Source: CAWEYO01 sp963813315
GTDB taxonomy: Bacteria; Pseudomonadota; Alphaproteobacteria; Rhizobiales; Rhizobiaceae
Length of the DNA: 64,000 nt
Assembly (NCBI GenBank): GCA_963813315.1
Contig: CAWEYO010000003.1
Span: 62,001-126,000 of the forward strand
Direction: 5' to 3'
Shown here: positions 58,664 through 64,000 of the stretch, piece by piece
Numbering within the stretch: the stretch's first letter is position 1
How the letters are laid out: every line of letters begins with the position of its first letter
Translations under genes and position numbers: made by a program
Notes under the pieces: generated by a model
Told to the model about the DNA's origin: nothing
Seen by the model: only the letters and a program-made list of their open reading frames with translations
The model's database searches: none

Positions 58664-59233
58664 TCATGGAGAGATCTCGATCGGCGTGCCATTGGCAACC
58701 ATGTCCCAGATCTCGTTCATCTCTTCATCGGTGACGGCAATGCATCCGTTTGTCCAGTCAAACATCTGGAACAGCCACGCCCACCAGCCAAGGCCCTTGG
58801 ACTGGCCGTGGATCATGATCATGCCGCCTGGAGAAACACCCGCCTTGCGCGCCTGTTCCTTGTCCGCTTGGTTGGGATAGGAAATGTGGATCGATCGTGC
58901 GAATGCGCTGTTCGGGTTGCGCCAATCGAGAACATAGCGGCCTTCAGGCGTTCGTTCATCGCCTTCGTGCTGCTTGTGGCCGACCGGATTGGCGCCGAGC
59001 GCTACCGGATAAGTCCGCAGCACCAAGTCATCGGCAAGCAGCTCCATCCGGCGCTCCGACTTGTCCACCCGCACGAGGTCGACATCCGCCCCGGCTGCGT
59101 GGCCCGCAACCGGCAGCGAAAAGAAAATGGCAGCGAACGCGCTGGCTGCAATGCGATGGCTCGGAGCCCTCCTGAAAATTCGCCAAGGTTGGCCGCAGAT
59201 GGCGACTATTGCGCTTCCGCGTCCCCACCACAC
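58664..59233 (-). CDS. L,D-transpeptidase (YkuD domain), exported
   Basis: The YkuD catalytic region is complete: MIMIHGQSKG, then MFDWTNGCIAVTDEEMNEI with the catalytic Cys. The frame also has LLADDLVLRTYPVALGANP and TPEGRYVLDWRNPNS. It links peptidoglycan stem peptides or attaches lipoproteins in the periplasm. A hydrophobic segment ASAFAAIFFSLPVAGHAA is the signal peptide, but no Met, GTG or TTG lies just before it. The best start is GTG at 59233, overlapping the ctaE stop (TAGTG), which gives 189 residues. Codons 5-21 fall inside a dispersed repeat fragment, so the true N-terminus may have been altered. Confidence 0.83.
   Translation of the reverse strand: MWWGRGSAIVAICGQPWRIFRRAPSHRIAASAFAAIFFSLPVAGHAAGADVDLVRVDKSERRMELLADDLVLRTYPVALGANPVGHKQHEGDERTPEGRYVLDWRNPNSAFARSIHISYPNQADKEQARKAGVSPGGMIMIHGQSKGLGWWAWLFQMFDWTNGCIAVTDEEMNEIWDMVANGTPIEISP
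59171..59220. repeat. Repeat fragment inside the L,D-transpeptidase 5' region
   Basis: CTGAAAATTCGCC, TTGGCCGCAGATGGCG and ATTGCGCTTCC follow the same order as in the element at 40321-40475 and the fragment at 29378-29430. Read on the gene strand, it encodes residues of the predicted leader. It starts right after the ctaE stop. Confidence 0.6.
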
Positions 59234-60114
59234 TAGTGGCCATGCGCCATGGGCGCGCCCCAGGACGCCCAGACGTATATGCAAGAGAACAGGAACAACC
59301 ATACCACGTCAACAAAGTGCCAGTACCAGGCGGCGGCCTCGAAGCCGAAATGATGCTTGGGCGTGAAGTCGCCGCGCGTCGCGCGAAGCAGGCAGACAGC
59401 CAAGAAGATCGTGCCGATGATGACGTGGAACCCATGGAAGCCGGTCGCCATGAAGAAGGTGGCGCCGTAAATGGAATCCTTGAAGGTAAACGGTGCGTGG
59501 ATGTACTCGTAGGCCTGTACCATCGAGAACAGCAGGCCGAGCGCAACCGTCAGGATCAGGCCCGTTACCAAGCCCTTGCGGTCGTTGTGCAACAGCGCGT
59601 GGTGCGCCCAGGTGACTGTCGTGCCGGAAAGCAGGAGGATGATCGTATTGTAAAGCGGCAAGTGGAAAGGATCGAGAACCTCGATGCCCTTGGGCGGCCA
59701 GACACCCCCCGTGAATTCCGTCCGCGCGATCTGATGGATTTCGTCGGGGAACAGGCTGGCGTCGAAGAAGGCCCAGAACCACGCGACGAAGAACATCACC
59801 TCTGAGGCGATGAACATGATCATGCCGTAGCGCAGATGCAGCGAAACTACTGGAGTGTGGTAGCCTTCACGCCCTTCCTTGATCGTATCCGACCACCACG
59901 AATACATGGTGTAGAGCACGATCAGCAGGCCCATGAAAAACAGCCAGGGACCGGCAAGATTGATGCCGAGGAGCGGGAATTCGTTGCCCTTCAGGTATTG
60001 CATGTATGCGACGCCGCCAATTGCGGTGACGAACGCGCCCATTGAACCTATGAACGGCCAGGGGCTCGGGTCGACGAGGTGATAGTCGTGATGTTTTGCG
60101 TGTGTGTCAGCCAT
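59233..60114 (-). CDS. ctaE: Cytochrome c oxidase (aa3) subunit III
   Basis: This 293-residue protein has about seven membrane segments and starts MADTHAKHHDYHLVDPSPWP. Subunit III patterns are present: EVMFFVAWFWAFFDASLFP, GVWPPKGIEVLDPFHLPLYN, THHAL-like WAHHALLHNDR, FFMATGFHGFHVIIGTIFL and AAAWYWHFVDVVWLFLF near the end. It is the third core subunit of the aa3 oxidase and helps maintain activity and proton uptake. Its stop overlaps the L,D-transpeptidase GTG. It lies one base after ctaG, whose stop is immediately upstream. Confidence 0.96.
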   Translation of the reverse strand: MADTHAKHHDYHLVDPSPWPFIGSMGAFVTAIGGVAYMQYLKGNEFPLLGINLAGPWLFFMGLLIVLYTMYSWWSDTIKEGREGYHTPVVSLHLRYGMIMFIASEVMFFVAWFWAFFDASLFPDEIHQIARTEFTGGVWPPKGIEVLDPFHLPLYNTIILLLSGTTVTWAHHALLHNDRKGLVTGLILTVALGLLFSMVQAYEYIHAPFTFKDSIYGATFFMATGFHGFHVIIGTIFLAVCLLRATRGDFTPKHHFGFEAAAWYWHFVDVVWLFLFSCIYVWASWGAPMAHGH

Positions 60115-60115
60115 T

Positions 60116-60751
60116 TCAGCCCCCGATAGAGTTTGCCGATGCTTTTCCACCTTCGGCCTTTGGCGCAACCGCCACGGGCTTTTCCTCGTCGATCGGGAAG
60201 AAGGTGTAGGAAAGCGTGATCGTCTTCAAATCCTTTAGTTCCGGCACCTTCTCGATGTCGGGGTCTACGTAGAACACCACCGGCATTTCGCGAGTCTCGC
60301 CAGGCTTCAAGCTCGTGTCGGTGAAGCAGAAGCATTCGACTTTGTTGAAATAGGCGCCCGCCATTTCCGGCGTGACGTTGAACGCGGCGCGTCCGCTGGC
60401 GGTCGTCTCAAAAAGATTCGTCGCTGTGTAGCGCGTCTCGGTCGTCTCGCCGACGCGCATCGTCAGCTGGCGCTCAACCGGTTGGAATTCCCACGGCAAG
60501 CCGCCCGATACATTGGCATCGAAGCGCACCGTGATCATGCGGTCGAGAACCCTGTCGGAATACTGCTCGACGCGTTGCGTCGTGCCGCCGTAGCCGGTCA
60601 TCTGGCAGAACATCCGATAGAGCGGCACCGCCGCGTACGCCATCCCGACCATGCCTGTAAAAAAGGCTAGGCATGCGGCCGCGACCACGCGGTTCTTCCG
60701 CAAATTTCCCGGGTTCGTAGGCGGGGGTCGGCTACTCATCCTGACGCTCAC
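60116..60751 (-). CDS. ctaG: Cytochrome c oxidase copper assembly protein CtaG (Cox11 type)
   Basis: This 211-residue protein has one N-terminal membrane segment (VVAAACLAFFTGMVGMAYAAV) and a periplasmic Cox11 domain with PLYRMFCQMTGYGGTTQ, EFQPVERQLTMRVGETTET and VECFCFTDTSLKPGETREMPV, where CFC is the copper site. It delivers copper to CuB in subunit I. GTG at 60751 overlaps the stop of the upstream small ORF (GTGA). The ATG at 60739 is an alternative start. Confidence 0.95.
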   Translation of the reverse strand: MSVRMSSRPPPTNPGNLRKNRVVAAACLAFFTGMVGMAYAAVPLYRMFCQMTGYGGTTQRVEQYSDRVLDRMITVRFDANVSGGLPWEFQPVERQLTMRVGETTETRYTATNLFETTASGRAAFNVTPEMAGAYFNKVECFCFTDTSLKPGETREMPVVFYVDPDIEKVPELKDLKTITLSYTFFPIDEEKPVAVAPKAEGGKASANSIGG

Positions 60752-60906
60752 ATTGTCCTGTCGAAAAGTGCCGAGCTGAATTTCGCGATGCTGCCCAGAT
60801 AGACGATGACCACGAAGGCCGCGAGCGCCAGCGCGATTGCCATCGATCGGCTGCGGCGGGCCTTCTTCTGGCTCTCAGTAAGTGTCACCATTTCCCGATC
60901 CTGCAT
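60748..60906 (-). CDS. Small single-pass membrane protein of the cta cluster (CoxF-like)
   Basis: This 52-residue protein starts MQDREMVTLTESQKK, then a basic stretch ARRSRS and one hydrophobic helix MAIALALAAFVVIVYLGSI, ending ALFDRTM. It sits between ctaB and ctaG, ends in the ctaG start (overlap GTGA), and begins four bases after the ctaB-side gap, so it belongs to the operon. Small proteins at this place in other alphaproteobacteria are annotated CoxF; the name is by position and layout. An assembly or accessory role in aa3 oxidase is inference. Confidence 0.8.
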   Translation of the reverse strand: MQDREMVTLTESQKKARRSRSMAIALALAAFVVIVYLGSIAKFSSALFDRTM

Positions 60907-60909
60907 GTC

Positions 60910-61854
60910 TTACGCTCCGGCAAGCACGGCGGACCGCGCGACCAGACTGTCGGCCAGGTAGATCGCGAAGATGCCGAAGAGATAGAACAGCGAATAGGCA
61001 AACAGCGTCTTGGCCGGTCGCATTTTTGCATCGGCGGCAGACATCGTCAGCACCTTCCAGGCATACCAGACAAAGCCGGCGCCAAGCACGGCGGCCGCGA
61101 TCCCGTAAGCGGCGCCCGTGTAGCCGAGAACCCATGGCAGAACTCCGACCGGAGCCACCAGCAAGGCATAGGCTAAAATCTGGCGTCGGGTCGAGGCATG
61201 CCCGGCGACGTTGGGCATCATCGGAATGCCGGCCCGGTCGTAGTCATCTGACTTGAACAGCGCCAGCGCCCAGAAATGCGGCGGGGTCCACAGGAAGATG
61301 ATCAGGAAAAGGATCACGCTCTCGAGGCCGATAGTGCCAGTCGCCGCCGCCCAGCCTATCATCGGCGGGAAAGCTCCTGCCGCGCCGCCGATCACAATAT
61401 TCTGCGGCGTCGCACGCTTGAGCCACATCGTATAGATGGCGATGTAGAAGAAAATCGTGAAGGCCAGAAGCGCCGCCGCAAGCCAGTTGACAAGCAAGCC
61501 GAGCGTCGCCACGGAAAATCCCGACAGCACAAGGCCAAAGGCAAGCGCTTCGCCCGGTTGAACCCGCCCCGCGGGAATCGGCCGGCCCGAGGTCCGCGAC
61601 ATCACGGCGTCGATATCTGCGTCGTACCACATGTTGAGCGCACCTGAGGCTCCAGCCCCGACGGCGATCGCCACAATGGCGATGACGGCAACAAGCGGGT
61701 TAACGGCGACCGGCGTCGCCGCCAGCCCCACGAAGGCAGTGAATACCACCAGGGACATCACTCGCGGCTTTAGCAGCGCAAGGAAATCGGCCGCCATCGC
61801 TTCCGACATGCGAATGCCGGATTCGTCCAGTTGGTTGTTGTGGACCATGGCCAT
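60910..61854 (-). CDS. ctaB: Protoheme IX farnesyltransferase (heme O synthase)
   Basis: This 314-residue UbiA-family prenyltransferase has about nine membrane segments. The prenyl-diphosphate-binding motif NMWYDADIDAVMSRTSGRP lies near residue 75, and a second Asp-rich loop, KSDDYDRAGIPMMP, is near 210. It turns heme B into heme O, the first step of heme A synthesis for the aa3 oxidase. The start at 61854 (MAMVHNNQLDESG) is chosen; the frame upstream to 62022 overlaps ctaD. It lies 71 bp downstream of ctaD. Confidence 0.95.
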   Translation of the reverse strand: MAMVHNNQLDESGIRMSEAMAADFLALLKPRVMSLVVFTAFVGLAATPVAVNPLVAVIAIVAIAVGAGASGALNMWYDADIDAVMSRTSGRPIPAGRVQPGEALAFGLVLSGFSVATLGLLVNWLAAALLAFTIFFYIAIYTMWLKRATPQNIVIGGAAGAFPPMIGWAAATGTIGLESVILFLIIFLWTPPHFWALALFKSDDYDRAGIPMMPNVAGHASTRRQILAYALLVAPVGVLPWVLGYTGAAYGIAAAVLGAGFVWYAWKVLTMSAADAKMRPAKTLFAYSLFYLFGIFAIYLADSLVARSAVLAGA

Positions 61855-61924
61855 CCGTAGGGGTTCCAGTCTTTCCTGGCCAAGTGCGCCGGCGGGCCGG
61901 CGCTCTCGCCAATAGTACGCGCTG

Positions 61925-63574
61925 CTACTTGATCTTCGGCAATTGCTCCCACTGGTGGAACGGCGGCGGCGAAGGCAGCTGCCATTCCAGCGTCGTCGCT
62001 CCCTCACCCCACGGGTTGGCACCGGCTACCCGCTTCTTCGAGAATGCCTCGAACACGCCGACGAGGAAGATCACCACGCCAAGGGCCGCGATGTAGGACC
62101 CGTAGGACGACACCATGTTCCAGCCGGCGAACGCGTCCGGATAGTCGATGTAGCGGCGGGGCATACCAGCCAGACCGAGGAAGTGTTGCGGAAAGAAGAC
62201 CAGATTCACGCCGATGAAGGTCACCCAGAAATGGGTGCGCGCAATCAACGGCGAGTACATGTAACCTGTCATCTTCGGGAACCAGTAGTACCAGGCCGCA
62301 AAAATCGCGAACACGGCGCCGAGCGACAGCACATAGTGGAAGTGCGCCACGACGTAGTAAGTATCGTGCAGCGAGCGATCCAGCCCGGCATTGGCGAGTT
62401 GGACACCGGTCACGCCGCCGACGGTGAACAGGAAGATGAACCCGATCGCCCAAAGCATGGGGGTGCGCATCGAGATCGAGCCGCCCCACATCGTGGCAAT
62501 CCATGAGAATATCTTCACGCCGGTCGGGACAGCGATTACCATCGTGGCGAACACGAAATAGCGTTGAGTGTCGAGCGACAGGCCGGTCGTATACATGTGG
62601 TGCGCCCAGACGACAAAGCCCACCACACCGATTGCAACCATGGCATAGGCCATGCCGAGATAGCCGAAGATGGGCTTCCTCGAGAAGGTCGAAACGATGT
62701 GGCTGACGATGCCGAACCCCGGCAGGATCAGGATGTAGACTTCGGGGTGACCGAAGAACCAGAACAGGTGCTGGAACAGGATCGGATCGCCGCCGCCCTC
62801 GGGCGCGAAGAAGGTCGTGCCAAAGTTGCGATCGGTGAGCAGCATGGTGATGCCGCCCGCCAGAACCGGCAGCGACAGCAGCAGCAGGAAGGCGGTGATC
62901 AGCACCGACCACGCAAAAAGCGGCATCTTGTGCAGTGTCATGCCCGGAGCGCGCATGTTGAAAATGGTCGTGATGAAGTTGATCGCGCCGAGGATCGACG
63001 AAGCGCCCGCAATGTGGAGCGACAGGATCGCCAGGTCCATCGCCGGGCCCGGCTGGCCGCTCGTCGAGAATGGCGGATAGATCGTCCAGCCGCCGCCGAC
63101 GCCATGGGCGCCCGGCGCGCTCGGCATGAACGCCGACAGAATGAGCAGGGTGAATGCCGGCGGCAGCAGCCAGAACGAGATGTTGTTCATGCGCGGGAAC
63201 GCCATGTCCGGCGCGCCGATCATGATCGGCACCATCCAGTTGGCGAAGCCGCCGATCAGGGCCGGCATGACCATGAAGAATATCATGATCAGGCCGTGCG
63301 CCGTGGTGAAGGCGTTGAACATGCTCTTGCCGGCATCGACCGCTGCGTCGCCGCCGACGCCATAAACCATCTCGGCAAGGCCGGTGAATATCTGGATGCC
63401 CGGCTCGGCGAGTTCCCAGCGCATCATCACCGACAGGAACCCCCCGATGATGCCCGCGCCGATCGCGAACGTCAGGTAGAGCGTTCCGATGTCTTTATGG
63501 TTCGTGGAATTCACCCAGCGAACCCAGCCATGCGGCTTGTGATCGTGATGCTCGTGAGCTGCCGCGCCTGCCAT
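61925..63574 (-). CDS. ctaD: Cytochrome c oxidase (aa3) subunit I
   Basis: This 549-residue protein has the twelve-helix heme-copper oxidase pattern: THGLIMIFFMVMPALIGGF with a heme a His, FWFFGHPEVYILILPGFG with the CuB His and cross-linked Tyr, VWAHHMYTTGL with two CuB His, and HDTYYVVAHFHYVLSLGAV with the heme a and a3 His ligands. The Glu of the D-channel is in GHPEVY-near positions as usual for A-type oxidases. It carries heme a, heme a3 and CuB. It follows ctaC with 37 bp between them. Confidence 0.97.
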   Translation of the reverse strand: MAGAAAHEHHDHKPHGWVRWVNSTNHKDIGTLYLTFAIGAGIIGGFLSVMMRWELAEPGIQIFTGLAEMVYGVGGDAAVDAGKSMFNAFTTAHGLIMIFFMVMPALIGGFANWMVPIMIGAPDMAFPRMNNISFWLLPPAFTLLILSAFMPSAPGAHGVGGGWTIYPPFSTSGQPGPAMDLAILSLHIAGASSILGAINFITTIFNMRAPGMTLHKMPLFAWSVLITAFLLLLSLPVLAGGITMLLTDRNFGTTFFAPEGGGDPILFQHLFWFFGHPEVYILILPGFGIVSHIVSTFSRKPIFGYLGMAYAMVAIGVVGFVVWAHHMYTTGLSLDTQRYFVFATMVIAVPTGVKIFSWIATMWGGSISMRTPMLWAIGFIFLFTVGGVTGVQLANAGLDRSLHDTYYVVAHFHYVLSLGAVFAIFAAWYYWFPKMTGYMYSPLIARTHFWVTFIGVNLVFFPQHFLGLAGMPRRYIDYPDAFAGWNMVSSYGSYIAALGVVIFLVGVFEAFSKKRVAGANPWGEGATTLEWQLPSPPPFHQWEQLPKIK

Positions 63575-63611
63575 GATTCGCTCCGTTACTTTCCCTGTCC
63601 CGTCTGACGCA

Positions 63612-64000
63612 TCAATTGCCGGCGGACGCTACTTTCAGATTGCCGTCGATGTCCGCTATCAGCGCCTTGTTGGCGCCGTCGAGATCGGTCTTCGCCGCCG
63701 CCAGCCAAGTGCTGTACCGTTCATTCGAAACGACGCGAATTGCGATCGGCATGTAGGCATGATCCTTGCCGCAGAGTTCCGAGCACTGGCCGTAATAAAG
63801 GCCTTCCTTTTTGGCCTTGAACCATATCTCGTTGATGCGGCCCGGCACCGCGTCGGTCTTCACTCCGAACGCTGGCATCGCGAAAGCGTGAAGCACGTCG
63901 CTCGCCGTCACCAGGACGCGAACCGTGGCATCGACCGGCACCACCACTTCGTTATCGACCGCCAGTAGCCGCGGGTATACGGCACGATCGTCCTTGCCGG
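63612..64000 (-). CDS. ctaC: Cytochrome c oxidase (aa3) subunit II, C-terminal part (5' end outside window)
   Basis: About 128 codons of the C-terminal CuA domain are visible. LVTASDVLHAFAMPAFGVK carries the first CuA His, and YYGQCSELCGKDHAYMPI carries the two Cys, second His and Met ligands. The frame is still open at the window end (KDDRAVYPRLLAVDNEVV), so the N-terminal two membrane segments lie beyond it. Subunit II accepts electrons from cytochrome c. It is the first gene of the leftward cta operon. Confidence 0.96.
   Translation of the reverse strand, partial: GKDDRAVYPRLLAVDNEVVVPVDATVRVLVTASDVLHAFAMPAFGVKTDAVPGRINEIWFKAKKEGLYYGQCSELCGKDHAYMPIAIRVVSNERYSTWLAAAKTDLDGANKALIADIDGNLKVASAGN

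Noticed and set aside
57493..58698. 401-residue form of SURF1
   Set aside because: The extra N-terminal part is the shifted frame of the DUF983 gene. The SURF1 start at 58254 fits the family length and the gene spacing.

Overview
The window is a gene-dense, GC-rich piece of an alphaproteobacterial chromosome, most likely from Rhizobiales of the Mesorhizobium/Phyllobacteriaceae type. The reasons are a CcrM-type cell-cycle DNA methylase, the aa3 oxidase cluster order ctaC-ctaD-ctaB-small ORF-ctaG-ctaE, ThrB of the APH-like type, the families DUF1344, DUF2277, DUF2793 and DUF983, and many short palindromic intergenic repeats of the kind common in rhizobia. Species assignment is inference only.

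Layout. 1-7.4 kb: end of a sugar kinase, the sulfate activation set cysD-cysNC-cysQ, a DUF2793 phage-tail-like protein and bioY. 7.4-11.5 kb: a metallo-beta-lactamase-fold hydrolase, a DUF1499 membrane protein, an acyl-CoA ligase and a small unknown protein. 11.5-17.6 kb: a leftward run with an RNA methyltransferase, tlyA, dxs, an ABM-domain protein, DUF2277, xseB and a histone-deacetylase-like gene. 17.8-25.7 kb: S41-like protein, ribB, aroC, DUF1344, histidine phosphatase, fabI, a J-domain protein, a surface lipoprotein and pdxH. 25.8-32 kb: adenylate cyclase, enoyl-CoA hydratase, acyl-CoA dehydrogenase, GH25 protein and DUF427, set among many repeats. 32.4-45 kb: ppdK, tRNA-Gln(UUG), a glycosyltransferase, smc, a DsbA-like lipoprotein, a DciA-like protein, mutY, a HAD protein and ccrM. 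45-54.7 kb: a HAD protein, a lipoprotein, thrC, an M16 peptidase, a GNAT, a GGDEF/EAL protein, YqgE, a DsbD-domain protein and a peroxiredoxin. 55-64 kb: the leftward cluster ctaC-D-B-(52 aa ORF)-G-E, L,D-transpeptidase, DUF983, SURF1, ispH, thrB, rnhA.

How the genes work together. cysD/cysNC make APS and PAPS and cysQ removes PAP. dxs and ispH are the first and last steps of the MEP isoprenoid pathway and sit in different operons. thrC and thrB finish threonine synthesis but are 9 kb apart. The cta genes with SURF1 build cytochrome aa3 oxidase (subunits, heme farnesylation, copper and heme insertion). smc, ccrM, mutY, the DciA-like gene, xseB and rnhA serve DNA replication, segregation and repair.

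Most of this is ordinary core chromosome and I do not see a clear new multi-gene system. The unusual signals are: (1) five genes, including the housekeeping gene thrC, each broken by a single-base indel, which looks like sequence error or recent decay; (2) at least four families of dispersed, hairpin-forming repeats, including a 359-bp element with 27-bp terminal inverted repeats; (3) repeat ends that supply the stop codons of five genes; (4) a repeat fragment that appears to have become the N-terminal coding part of an L,D-transpeptidase.
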